Shown here one piece after another: positions 49,674 through 57,843 of a stretch of DNA of 64,000 bases. The translations under genes were made by a program, and so were the position numbers. The notes under the pieces were generated by a model that worked only from the letters and a program-made list of their open reading frames with translations, had not been told where the DNA came from and ran no database searches. The stretch's first letter is position 1. Every line of letters begins with the position of its first letter. This DNA comes from a virus: the IMG/VR virus record IMGVR_UViG_3300037264_008235, positions 1-64,000 of that record; one strand, given 5' to 3'.

Positions 49674-51208
49674 TCCGCCGCCCAGGCGAACGACCTCGTT
49701 CTGGACACGTTGCCCCCCCCGTAGGGCCAGCCGGTCCGGTCCTGGAGCTTGACGATCACCTTCGGGCCGGCGCCGGTCCGGTTCGCCCAGCAGAGCCGGT
49801 CCCGAAGGCAGACCAGCGCCCGGAGCCGGTCCTCCGCCTCCCCGGTGACCAGGAAGCGGGTCCAGAAGAGGTCCGCCCAGCCGAAGTTGCTGGTCGCGTC
49901 CGTCATCACCCCGAGGACGCCGGAGTAGCGGTACCGCTTCCGTCCGTCCTCGAGGACCGCGGAGTGGTAGTCGCCGTCGTGGACCCAGTTCGGGACCCCC
50001 GCCAGGACCTGGTAGGACGCGCCCGGCGCGATCCCGAGCGCCTCCCGGGGGTGGAGGAGGGCCCATGGCGCCGGATCGCCCTCCGCGGCGTTCCCGGCGA
50101 CCCCGGAGGGCCGGAGCTCGCCTCCACGGAGGATCGGGTTCCCGTCCCGGAGCGCCAGGTCCGTCTGGACGAGGACCCACCGCCGGATCAGCTCCCGGAC
50201 GTCGCCCCGCCGGGAGACCACGTACAGGGGGAGCGCCCTCCGGCCGGAGTCCCCCACGTGCCAGGCGGAGGCCGCCCGGTGGGCCGCGTTGGGGTTCCCG
50301 AGGGCCCGCCCGCACTCGATCGGGTCCGACCCGGCCCAGCACGGGTAGAGCGCCCTCAGGAACGTCCCCGGCGCCCGCTGGGAGGTCGCCAGGGACGCGG
50401 CGACGAGGTCCTCCGCGCGTTCCAGGAGCGGGCGGTGGCCGGTCGCCAGGTAGGCCCACGTCAGGTTGTCCGCGCTGAACCAGAGCCGGCTGTGGGCGCC
50501 CTCGTAGAAGACGTTGGTCACCGCCATCGGCACGACCGGCGTCCGGTGCAGGAGGTCCAGCCCCCAGCCGAGCACGAACTTCCGCGCCTCGTCCCGCTCG
50601 TCCTCGGAGAACGGGACCGCCGGCTCGAGGACCGCCCGGGCGAACGGTTCCAGACACCAGTGCCGGAGGAGGTCCGTGTCCCTCGGGATCGGATCCGCCG
50701 CCAGCGTGGTCGCGTGGGAGTAGGGCCCCGCCTCCCCGGAGACCCGCGGCAGGCCGTCGGCGGCGCCACAGAACGTCTCGTTCCTGGCGACGTGGAGCGA
50801 GTGGGTCCGGACCCACCCGAGCGCGCGGTCCCGCTCCGGCCCGGCCGGCAGTTCCAGAGCCCAGTCGAGGAACCGGCCGCCGACCCCGTAGGCGGTCGCG
50901 CCGGCGAAGGCCGACTTCCAGCCGCGGACGCAGCCGCGGAGCTCCGCGGCGCGGAAGTCCGGCCCGTCGACGTCGGCCAGGAACGCGCGCCACGCCTTGT
51001 CCCGCTCCGCCCGCAGCCAGGGCCAGTCGAGGTCCGCGTCGGCGCTCGCCGCCGGCGGCGGGATATCGAGCGCGGTCGCCAGGCGCCCCGCCGCGGCGCG
51101 GCCGTCCTCGATCTCCTCCGGAGAGAGGGAGACGGGCGGCGCCGCCGCCTGCATGGGGGTCGGGGACGAGCAGGAGAGGAGGAGGAGGAGGGCCGCCGCG
51201 CGCCGCAC
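49631..51208 (-). CDS. large lipoprotein, all-alpha fold
   Basis: 525 residues from a GTG at 51208 with GAGGTG upstream. N-terminus RRAAALLLLLSCSSPTPM has a hydrophobic stretch and an LLSC lipobox. The mature protein is helical and aromatic-rich (HSLHVARNETFCGAADGLPR, MAVTNVFYEGAHSRLWFSAD, GSDPIECGRALGNPNAAHRA), suggesting an alpha-toroid similar in outline to polysaccharide-acting enzymes, though no catalytic motif was recognised. It would be anchored in a membrane of the infected cell. Confidence 0.6.
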   Translation of the reverse strand: MRRAAALLLLLSCSSPTPMQAAAPPVSLSPEEIEDGRAAAGRLATALDIPPPAASADADLDWPWLRAERDKAWRAFLADVDGPDFRAAELRGCVRGWKSAFAGATAYGVGGRFLDWALELPAGPERDRALGWVRTHSLHVARNETFCGAADGLPRVSGEAGPYSHATTLAADPIPRDTDLLRHWCLEPFARAVLEPAVPFSEDERDEARKFVLGWGLDLLHRTPVVPMAVTNVFYEGAHSRLWFSADNLTWAYLATGHRPLLERAEDLVAASLATSQRAPGTFLRALYPCWAGSDPIECGRALGNPNAAHRAASAWHVGDSGRRALPLYVVSRRGDVRELIRRWVLVQTDLALRDGNPILRGGELRPSGVAGNAAEGDPAPWALLHPREALGIAPGASYQVLAGVPNWVHDGDYHSAVLEDGRKRYRYSGVLGVMTDATSNFGWADLFWTRFLVTGEAEDRLRALVCLRDRLCWANRTGAGPKVIVKLQDRTGWPYGGGNVSRTRSFAWAAECGSLIPWSPGGAR

Positions 51209-51209
51209 G

Positions 51210-51488
51210 TCAGGACACCTCGACGTGGACGTGCTTCCGCGCGCCGTTGTGCACGACGGACCCGACGAGGCGGGCGGCTTCCGGAACCAGGCCGGTCGGG
51301 AGCGCGACGTGGACGCGCGCGCTCACCACGCTCTGGGACTTCGTCGGGCTGCTCGTGACCAGCACGAGCTCCGGCCCGTCCGCGATCGCGGAGAAGTCCG
51401 TCCCGTACGGGACCTGGAGGACGACGGACCCGACGGGGGGCAGGATCGTTTCGGAGACGAGTCTTTCCACGCGGGCTTTCCTCCTCAC
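51210..51488 (-). CDS. beta-rich hypothetical protein, 92 residues
   Basis: A strand-rich sequence (ILPPVGSVVLQVPYGTDFSA, PELVLVTSSPTKSQSVVSAR). Overlaps the next gene start by 4 nt. No family recognised. Confidence 0.5.
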   Translation of the reverse strand: MRRKARVERLVSETILPPVGSVVLQVPYGTDFSAIADGPELVLVTSSPTKSQSVVSARVHVALPTGLVPEAARLVGSVVHNGARKHVHVEVS

Positions 51489-51715
51489 AGGGCGAGCTTG
51501 ACGCCCGCCTTCACCACGGCGCCGAGGACCGCCGCGAACACGGCTACCGCCTCGGCCCCGACCGTGCGCTGCGCGAGCGCCTGGGCCACGTCGCGGACCG
51601 CCGCGTCCACGACCTCCGGCTTCACGAGCGCGGTCGCCTTCTCGATCGCGACCACGTCCTCCGGCGTCAGCTCGCCGGAGAGTTTCGACAGGACCTCGTC
51701 CGGCAGCACTCCCAC
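51485..51715 (-). CDS. helical hypothetical protein, 76 residues
   Basis: GTG start. Helical with a hydrophobic C-terminus (VGAEAVAVFAAVLGAVVKAG) that could insert in membranes. In a membrane-protein cluster. Confidence 0.5.
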   Translation of the reverse strand: MGVLPDEVLSKLSGELTPEDVVAIEKATALVKPEVVDAAVRDVAQALAQRTVGAEAVAVFAAVLGAVVKAGVKLAL

Positions 51716-51716
51716 G

Positions 51717-51836
51717 TCAACCTCTCTTCCAGTTGACGACCCGCCAGGCCAGCGCCAGCGCGAGGCCGGCGACCAGCCAGAACACGAACGTGTTCCAGAC
51801 CGCTTCCAAGGACATCATGTTCGGAACCGCGAGCAC
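51717..51836 (-). CDS. 39-residue membrane protein
   Basis: GTG at 51836, or an internal ATG six codons later. One strong membrane helix (NTFVFWLVAGLALALAWRVV) with a basic end. Sits between two genes with no spare room. Confidence 0.5.
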   Translation of the reverse strand: MLAVPNMMSLEAVWNTFVFWLVAGLALALAWRVVNWKRG

Positions 51837-51837
51837 G

Positions 51838-52188
51838 TCACGGCCCTCCCTTCTTCTCAGCGAGCTTGGTCACGAGGTCCACGATCGACCCGATCTGCGC
51901 CTCCGTCACGACCGGCGGCGCGTCGATCGCGCGCGCCGTCGCCTCGTGGAGCCGCACGTAGTCGCCCCACCGCTCCCGGATGATCACGGCCGCCATGAGG
52001 ATCGCCTCTCCCGCGCCCGGCTTGGTCCGGTCCATCCGGCCGAGCAGCTCCTCGCAGATCAGCTTGAGCTCCTCCGCCTTCCGGGCCTCGAGCGCGTGGC
52101 TCTGCTTCGTGGCCGGCGCGACCGACTGGAACGCCGCGCAGGACGGGAGGAGGAGCGCGAGCAGCGCGAGGCGCGCCGCGGGCCTCAC
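51838..52188 (-). CDS. small lipoprotein, 116 residues (spanin candidate)
   Basis: GTG at 52188 (GTGA overlap with the holin-like gene). LALLALLLPSCAAFQS is a lipoprotein signal with Cys at the lipobox. The mature part is helical (ARKAEELKLICEELLGRMDR). Outer-membrane spanin subunits are lipoproteins beside holin genes, but they are usually Pro-rich and shorter. Confidence 0.5.
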   Translation of the reverse strand: MRPAARLALLALLLPSCAAFQSVAPATKQSHALEARKAEELKLICEELLGRMDRTKPGAGEAILMAAVIIRERWGDYVRLHEATARAIDAPPVVTEAQIGSIVDLVTKLAEKKGGP

Positions 52189-52568
52189 GGCTTCACCGCC
52201 GGCAGCGCGATCACGAGGCCGCCGTCCTGGCCGCGGACGAGCACTCGCCCGTCGGGCAGCGTAAGCGGCAGGTCCACGACGTCGCGCGGCGGCCGCGTCG
52301 GCGGCATGGGGATCCGGACCGTTGACGGCGGCAGGGAAGCCTCGGGGTCCGGATCTCTCGCGGCCCCGTTCCCGTTCCCGCTCCGGATCTCCGCCTTCTT
52401 CAGGCTCGTCCGGTTGAAGCTGTAGAGGCCGGCGAGTCCGACCGCCGCGGCCGCGCACACCGCCCCGAGCTTCTTGTCCGGGAACACGTCGCCCACGGCC
52501 GTGAGGACCACCACGATCATCGCCGCGACGACCCCGAAGAACTCCGACGTAACGAATCCCTTGGTCAC
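52185..52568 (-). CDS. holin-like membrane protein, 127 residues
   Basis: Two membrane helices in the first half (FFGVVAAMIVVVLTAVGDVF, LGAVCAAAAVGLAGLYSFNR) with a charged cytoplasmic tail. The fold and length fit class II holins, next to the lipoprotein and other membrane proteins. No endolysin recognised nearby. Confidence 0.5.
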   Translation of the reverse strand: MTKGFVTSEFFGVVAAMIVVVLTAVGDVFPDKKLGAVCAAAAVGLAGLYSFNRTSLKKAEIRSGNGNGAARDPDPEASLPPSTVRIPMPPTRPPRDVVDLPLTLPDGRVLVRGQDGGLVIALPAVKP

Positions 52569-52619
52569 GCTTCACCTCTTGATTGCTGTCCGCCGCCAGC
52601 TCGACCCCGCGCGCGTCGT

Positions 52620-52913
52620 TCACGGTTTCCGCGCGTCGCCTCCGTTCTTCCGCAAGTAGAGCATCCAGTAGCCGGTCAGGGCCAGAGCCGCGATGATCAA
52701 CGGATAGGCCGAGACCGCCGCCTCGAACTCGATGTGCGTGCCTCGCCAGATCGCCCGCGTAATCATGAGTTCGCGCAGCATGGCCACGCCGCAGGCGCAC
52801 CAGATCAGCCACCAGCCGGTCGCGCGCTCCCGACGCGCGATCAGGAAGACGACGTGAACCAGTGCGAGATACAGGATCGTCGCCGGAACGTGCTCGACCA
52901 GGCCGACCGCCAT
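52620..52913 (-). CDS. three-span membrane protein, 97 residues
   Basis: Three hydrophobic stretches: VPATILYLALVHVVFLIARR, WWLIWCACGVAMLRELMITR and YPLIIAALALTGYWMLYL. Could be a second holin or an antiholin. Role unproved. Confidence 0.55.
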   Translation of the reverse strand: MAVGLVEHVPATILYLALVHVVFLIARRERATGWWLIWCACGVAMLRELMITRAIWRGTHIEFEAAVSAYPLIIAALALTGYWMLYLRKNGGDARKP

Positions 52914-52914
52914 T

Positions 52915-53151
52915 TCACTTCCTCCTCATCTCTTCCAGGGCACGCTGCATCAGCTCGTTCGCCTTCGTCTGAATGCCGACCCACTGGAGGATTGTGTCGT
53001 TGACCCGCGCCTGACTGAACCAGAGCAGGACGAACAAGCCGGAGATGACGAGCATGCCGGCGACGAGAACCGGCCCGCCCCGGCCCACGGACCCGATGGC
53101 GTCGCGGGCGAGTCCCACGGGCCCAGTCTCTTTCGACCCGCCGTCCTTCAC
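52915..53151 (-). CDS. single-span membrane protein with coiled coil, 78 residues
   Basis: GTG at 53151 overlapping the preceding stop as TAGTG. One membrane helix (VLVAGMLVISGLFVLLWFSQ), then a helix that could oligomerise (TKANELMQRALEEMRR). Small inner-membrane spanin-like or holin-like. Confidence 0.5.
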   Translation of the reverse strand: MKDGGSKETGPVGLARDAIGSVGRGGPVLVAGMLVISGLFVLLWFSQARVNDTILQWVGIQTKANELMQRALEEMRRK

Positions 53152-53633
53152 TACGCGGCCTCCGCCGCCCAGAGCCGGAGCTCGAGGTCCACCAAGGGGA
53201 ACGGCTGGCCGGAAGAGACCACGCGCGCGGACCCGAGGTCCCACCAGGCCCAGACCTCCCGGCTCCCGACGGTCCCGTTCGCGTCGGTCATCACGACGTA
53301 GCGCGCCCCGACGGAGTCGAGCGGGATCGGGCCCCCGGACGCCGTCCAGACCACGTCGCGGATCATGATCCGGGCGCGGTCGAGCGCGTCGTCCTCCGTG
53401 AGCGTGTCGAACCCGGTCGCGTCGCGCGTGACCGTCCCCTCCGCCCCGCCGCCTGAGGTGTAGCCGTTCCCGGCCGTGACCTCGGTCAGGTCGCTCATCA
53501 GATTCGTGTCCGCCGAGGGGACGCTCGAGGCCCGGATCAGCGCCAGGCGGAAGGTCGCCGGGAACGCGACCCCGCGCGCCATCGCCTCCAGGAGCCGGTA
53601 GACGCCGCGGTTCGTCCAGCCAGTGACGTTCAA
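53151..53633 (-). CDS. virion structural protein, 160 residues
   Basis: Starts MNVTGWTNRGVYRLLEAMAR, then VTAGNGYTSGGGAEGTV, then a beta-rich end with ASGGPIPLDSVGARYVVMTD and GSREVWAWWDLGSARVVSSG. Resembles a type found in phage tail/fibre clusters, where the LTNRGxxRLL start and GNGYTxGG motif are shared. Exact role unknown. Confidence 0.55.
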   Translation of the reverse strand: MNVTGWTNRGVYRLLEAMARGVAFPATFRLALIRASSVPSADTNLMSDLTEVTAGNGYTSGGGAEGTVTRDATGFDTLTEDDALDRARIMIRDVVWTASGGPIPLDSVGARYVVMTDANGTVGSREVWAWWDLGSARVVSSGQPFPLVDLELRLWAAEAA

Positions 53634-53643
53634 GGTTTCCCTC

Positions 53644-54087
53644 CTACCCTCCAGCCTCCGGAGCCGGCGGCGGTTCCGCGGGCGGCTGACTCTCCGGCGC
53701 TCCGGCCGGCTGGTCGACTGCCGGCGGCGCCGGCGGTTCCGCGGCGGGAGCCGGCGCCGCCGGCGCCCCGTTCCTGCCCCGGCCGCCCATCAGCGCGCGC
53801 AGCGACGGCGCGCCCGGCTCCTCGAGCCGCTCGAACCGCATCACGCCGCGGTCCTCGTCGAACCCGGCGAACGCGACCGGCTCCGTGATCCCGAGCTCCG
53901 CGTAGAGGCCGAGCAGCTCCGCGCTCAGGCGCGACGCGCGGTCGAGGAGCGGCCGCGCCGCCTCGACCTGCGGGGAGATCCGGACCAACTCCTGCCCCTT
54001 CGCGTTCACCTTCCAGACCGTCAGCTCGTTCTCGTCGTTGATCTCGATCTCGATCAGCCGGGACCGCGCCTTCTCCGTCTTCGCCAT
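53644..54087 (-). CDS. hypothetical protein, 147 residues
   Basis: ATG at 54087 with an upstream GGAGGCGAGCGG. A small strand-rich N-terminus (RLIEIEINDENELTVWKVNA), a helix, then an Ala/Pro-rich disordered tail (RNGAPAAPAPAAEPPAPPAV). Position suggests a tail or fibre chaperone. Confidence 0.5.
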   Translation of the reverse strand: MAKTEKARSRLIEIEINDENELTVWKVNAKGQELVRISPQVEAARPLLDRASRLSAELLGLYAELGITEPVAFAGFDEDRGVMRFERLEEPGAPSLRALMGGRGRNGAPAAPAPAAEPPAPPAVDQPAGAPESQPPAEPPPAPEAGG

Positions 54088-54200
54088 AGGACCGCTCGCC
54101 TCCGTGTTTGCCGAGGACCTCCGCTCCGGAACGTCCGGAACTGACCGCCGATGATCGTCGCACCCGGCTCGCGCGGTCGCAAGGAGAACCAGGTCCAGAA

Positions 54201-54476
54201 TCACGGCTCGACGTAGATGTTAAACTTGTTCCGGCTCTTGAGCAGCGTCGGCGATTTCGCGTACTGCAGGTGGCAGAGGTATTGCCCAACCGCGAAGTTG
54301 TCGGCCAGGATGACCAGCGAGCACACCCCGTCCGCGCCGTTGGTCAGGACGAAGGAGGCGGTCGCGTTCCCCGGCACGAAGAGCGTGACGGTCGCTCCGC
54401 TGAGAGGCGCCGGCGCCCCGTCGATGTTGACGTTGAAGACGAGAGTCAGGTTGCGTTCGACGACGCTGAATCTCAT
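54201..54476 (-). CDS. baseplate/fibre-like small protein, 91 residues
   Basis: All-beta (RNLTLVFNVNIDGAPAPLSG, GATVTLFVPGNATASFVLTN), like the N-terminal domains of baseplate upper proteins in siphophages. Overlaps the fibre gene by 4 nt. Confidence 0.5.
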   Translation of the reverse strand: MRFSVVERNLTLVFNVNIDGAPAPLSGATVTLFVPGNATASFVLTNGADGVCSLVILADNFAVGQYLCHLQYAKSPTLLKSRNKFNIYVEP

Positions 54477-55957
54477 GCGAGCCTCTGAGTGGTTTGGATC
54501 GTGACCAGGAACGGGACGGTCTCATAGTGTCTGGACAGAAGACTCGCCTCGATGCTGACGGTCGACCGGAACGCCACTTCCTCGTAGAGGAAGACCGGCG
54601 CTCCGGTGCTGGAGGTGCCCTGCGCGCTCAGCGAGACCGCGCCCAGGGCGCGCTGGAGGACGCCGAGCACTGGGACGGCCCCCTGCGCCGCGCACTGAAG
54701 GGAACCCAGGACGGAGTCGGAGACGCCGGCGACGCGCGCCTGGGCGATCGAGGAGAGCGCGAGCCCCCCCAGAGTCCGAGCCAGATTCCCCGAAACGTCC
54801 ACCTTGGCCGAGGCCGCTCCCGCGAGCGCGCCGAGGGTCGCCGACAGTTGCCCGTTGACCCCGCCCCCTACGGTGCCGGCGGCGACCAGCGCCAGCGGGC
54901 CGAGCGTGCGCGACGAGCTGCCGGCGACGGCGACGGTTCCGGTCGCCTGAGCGGAGAGGACCCCGAGCGTCCTCGAGGCGGACCCGGTCACGTCCACCGC
55001 CGCGGAGGCGCTCGCGGTCAGCGCGCCGAGGGTCCGAGCTGCCGTCCCCTTGACCTCGACCGTCCCGGCCGCCGCGCTCGTCAGGACGCCCAGGGTCCGA
55101 GCGACCGCCCCCTCGACCTCGACCGTCCCGGCCGCCGAGCTCGTCAGGACGCCGAGGGTCCGAGCGACCGCCCCGGACACGTCCACCTTCCCGGTCGCGC
55201 TCGAGGTCAGGGTCCCGAGCGTCTTGTCCAGCGCGCCGTTGATCCCCCCGGACTCGACCGTCCCGTCCGCGTCCAGCGTCAGCGCACCGAGCGTCCTCGA
55301 GACCGTTCCCTGGACATCCGCCTTCGCGTCCGCGTCCAACGTCGTGGCGCCCAGCGTCCGCGCCGTCGAGCCCTGAACGTCCACCTTGCCCGTCGCCGCG
55401 CCGGTGAGGCTGCCCAGCGTCTTCGAGAGGGCTCCGTCGATCGGGGCGTCGTAGGTGGCCTGGACGATGATCGACGAGAACGTGGTCGACGGGTTCACGT
55501 CCGACCCGCGAACGCCGAAGGCGGTCAGCCCGTTCGTCCCGGTCCCGTTGACCTCGTCGACCGTCCAGGCCGCCGCCGACTTCGGGTTCGTCGCGTAGTT
55601 GTCCGTCCGGAGCGCGATGTTCGCGTTGCCGTTCCCCGGATTGTGCGTGGCCGCGTCGCGCCCGGTCGCGTCGTTGCAGCGGATGCGCGCGGAGACGGCG
55701 GCGCTCTGCGAGCCGTTCTTGAAGTCGTAGTAGATCACCTGGACCGAGAGGTTCGCGGAGCCGGCGGGGACCGTGAAGACGCTGAAGCCGAACAGCCCCT
55801 CGCCGGCCGTGGTCGTCCCGTGCGTCAGTCCGTCGGCGATCGGGTTCCCGCTGTCCGGGTGATCGTCGACGGACTGGAAGCGCACCCCGGCCGAGCCCGT
55901 CCACGTGCCCGTGAAGGACACGTCGCTGGTCGGGTTCCTCGTCTGGGTGCTCGCCAT
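54473..55957 (-). CDS. repeat-rich tail fibre protein
   Basis: 494 residues. The N-terminal 170 are beta-rich (SFTGTWTGSAGVRFQSVDDH, VQVIYYDFKNGSQSAAVSAR). Residues 174-452 consist of 13 copies of a 21-22-residue unit with core RTLGxLTxxAxGTVEVxG. The C-terminal 40 carry RSTVSIEASLLSRHYETVPF. Repeats of this type form long beta-helical or fibrous shafts, so the gene product is probably a receptor-reaching fibre. Minus-strand tail cluster. Confidence 0.75.
   Translation of the reverse strand: MASTQTRNPTSDVSFTGTWTGSAGVRFQSVDDHPDSGNPIADGLTHGTTTAGEGLFGFSVFTVPAGSANLSVQVIYYDFKNGSQSAAVSARIRCNDATGRDAATHNPGNGNANIALRTDNYATNPKSAAAWTVDEVNGTGTNGLTAFGVRGSDVNPSTTFSSIIVQATYDAPIDGALSKTLGSLTGAATGKVDVQGSTARTLGATTLDADAKADVQGTVSRTLGALTLDADGTVESGGINGALDKTLGTLTSSATGKVDVSGAVARTLGVLTSSAAGTVEVEGAVARTLGVLTSAAAGTVEVKGTAARTLGALTASASAAVDVTGSASRTLGVLSAQATGTVAVAGSSSRTLGPLALVAAGTVGGGVNGQLSATLGALAGAASAKVDVSGNLARTLGGLALSSIAQARVAGVSDSVLGSLQCAAQGAVPVLGVLQRALGAVSLSAQGTSSTGAPVFLYEEVAFRSTVSIEASLLSRHYETVPFLVTIQTTQRLA
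54601..55438 (-). repeat. 13 tandem repeats in the fibre gene
   Basis: About 65 nt per unit with sequence divergence, encoding TLGxLTxxAxG blocks. Copy number probably varies by slippage or recombination between strains. Confidence 0.7.
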
Positions 55958-55972
55958 CGGAAGAGCTCCGCG

Positions 55973-56380
55973 CTACGGGTTGGCGTCCGTGAGGGTGAAG
56001 GCGGTGACCGTGACCTGCTGGCCGGTCGCGATCGACGTGTTGTCCAGCTCCAAGTCGCCGCCGCCGCCGGTCGCCGTCACCGTCCCCTGGAGGTGGCACG
56101 TAGTGGCGGCGGTGTCGTAGAGCCGGAAGTGCGCCGCGGTGCCGGTCGCGTCCGCGGTCGCGTCCTGCCACGTTCCGGTCTTGGCCTTCGCGCCGCTCGC
56201 GGCCGCGGCCATGTAGTCCGACGGCAGGTTGAGCGTCGCGAGCACGGTCCCGGTGTCCGCCGCGGCGCAGTCGGCCGGCGCGGCGCCCGTGCGGATCTTC
56301 AGCACCGCGGACGTGCCGATCGTCGTTTCGATCTGGTCCAGCCGCGCGTTCCTTACCGAGGTGGAGAGTTGTAGGGCCAT
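55973..56380 (-). CDS. fibre-region structural protein, 135 residues
   Basis: LSTSVRNARLDQIETTIGTS and LKIRTGAAPADCAAADTGTV, with GTAAHFRLYDTAATTCHLQG and GGGGDLELDNTSIATGQQVT, match a phage structural protein type common beside tail fibres. It may be a fibre connector. Function not assigned. Confidence 0.6.
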   Translation of the reverse strand: MALQLSTSVRNARLDQIETTIGTSAVLKIRTGAAPADCAAADTGTVLATLNLPSDYMAAAASGAKAKTGTWQDATADATGTAAHFRLYDTAATTCHLQGTVTATGGGGDLELDNTSIATGQQVTVTAFTLTDANP

Positions 56381-56398
56381 TGGTCGTCGCGTCCCTTC

Positions 56399-57451
56399 TT
56401 AGACGATTGCCAGGAGGATCGAGTAGACCGACCCGCCAGAGTCCTTGTAGCTGAAGTAGTGGAAGCCGGTAGAGGTGTTGACGTACTGCGCGGCCTCTCC
56501 GGTCGCGAAGAGGGACGCCTGAGAGTTGGGCAGTCCGGCGGCCGAGATCGTACGCGGCAACAGAGCGCCGGGGGTGCTGGACGCCTGGCCCTTGACGACG
56601 ACGACCGTCCCGACCTGAACGTCCCCCGTGTCGAACCGGTGCCGCGCGCCGAGCTGGTCGTTGTTCCCGCCCGTGTAGACGGAGTACCCGGACACGCCGA
56701 ACCCCCAGGTCTCCGCCCCGATCGTCCCGACCATCAGCCCGGCCGCCGTCGCGAAGTAGCTGTCCGAGACCACGCTGTTCCCGGCGAGCACGTTGGCGGC
56801 CGAGTAGAGCTTCCGGACGCCGACCGGCAAGCCGGCGCCCGCGCTGGTCGCGCCGGAGAAGTCCGTGTCGACGACCAGCACCTTCGCGAACTCCAGCGCG
56901 CTCGACGCGTTGCGTTTGAGGACCGTGCTCGCGGTCGCCGCGACGATGTCCGCGTAGGCCGCGCCGGAGCTGCCGGCCACGCCCAGGACCGAGAGCGCCG
57001 TCCCGTTCGCGATCTTCGCCAGCGTCACGTTCGAGTTGAGTATCTTGTCCGTCGTGACCGCGTCGCTGGCGAGGCCGGCCGCGGCCACCGTCCCCCAGCC
57101 GATCACGCTCCCGCTCTCCCGGAACACCGCCCCGGAGTCCGCGGAGGCCGCCAGGTCCGCGAGCGCGCCGGGGCTGTTCGCGCTCCGGGCGACGACCGAG
57201 AGCGCGCTCCCGTCCGTCAGGCCCGCGCGCGGGATGCGGGCGCCCATGCCGGCGCCGCCCGTGTGGTCGTGGACGCTGACGTCGACGTTGTCGATCCGGA
57301 CCCCGGCCACGGCCGCGATCGGACCGGCGAGTATCATCTGCGTGTTGACCTGAACGACGTCCGCCACGAGCTGGTGGACGGTCAGGAGGTCGAGGTCCAC
57401 GTCGACGTTCCTCGGGTTCGGGAACCCCATCAGCCCGCGGTTGCCCGCCAC
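56399..57451 (-). CDS. tail fibre / receptor-binding protein, 350 residues
   Basis: N-terminus QLVADVVQVNTQMILAGPIA, then VDVSVHDHTGGAGMG, a small repeated segment typical of fibre stalks (ADSGAVFRESGSVIGWGTVA, ASDAVTTDKILNSNVTLAKI), and a beta-rich C-terminus (VRKLYSAANVLAGNSVVSDS). Fibre-like by composition and place. Confidence 0.6.
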   Translation of the reverse strand: MAGNRGLMGFPNPRNVDVDLDLLTVHQLVADVVQVNTQMILAGPIAAVAGVRIDNVDVSVHDHTGGAGMGARIPRAGLTDGSALSVVARSANSPGALADLAASADSGAVFRESGSVIGWGTVAAAGLASDAVTTDKILNSNVTLAKIANGTALSVLGVAGSSGAAYADIVAATASTVLKRNASSALEFAKVLVVDTDFSGATSAGAGLPVGVRKLYSAANVLAGNSVVSDSYFATAAGLMVGTIGAETWGFGVSGYSVYTGGNNDQLGARHRFDTGDVQVGTVVVVKGQASSTPGALLPRTISAAGLPNSQASLFATGEAAQYVNTSTGFHYFSYKDSGGSVYSILLAIV

Positions 57452-57453
57452 GG

Positions 57454-57843
57454 TCAGAAGTCCCCGCCGTGGACGAAGACGTTGAAGGTCTCCGCGTTGT
57501 GGGTCGAAGCCCGGAGCGAGTAGCCAGTCGGGAGTACCAGCGGCTCGGTCGGGACGAACTCGGTTGAGAAGGCAGCGACCGTCGTCGAGGGCGTGGTCGC
57601 CGCGACGAGCAGTTCTTTCCAGAGCCGCGCGTTGGTGCCGTTGTGGATGAAGAGCCGGACGACCCCGTCCGTCGTCGTCCCGGTCGCCTGGACGCGGACG
57701 TACTCGATCCGCCCGCCGTCGGAGCCCGGCGTGTAGATGGTCGCGATCGTGCCGGTCCCGTCCCGGTCCGGATTCGCGACTGAGACCTGGCCGACCGCGG
57801 CCACGGGCGTCAGGGTGAAGATCGGGGTCGTGTTAGGGGGCAT
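57454..57843 (-). CDS. fibre-region protein, 129 residues
   Basis: ATG at 57843 overlapping the previous stop as TGATG. All-beta (IFTLTPVAAVGQVSVANPDR, RIEYVRVQATGTTTDGVVRL), a type often found in fibre-tip assemblies. Role not assigned. Confidence 0.55.
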   Translation of the reverse strand: MPPNTTPIFTLTPVAAVGQVSVANPDRDGTGTIATIYTPGSDGGRIEYVRVQATGTTTDGVVRLFIHNGTNARLWKELLVAATTPSTTVAAFSTEFVPTEPLVLPTGYSLRASTHNAETFNVFVHGGDF

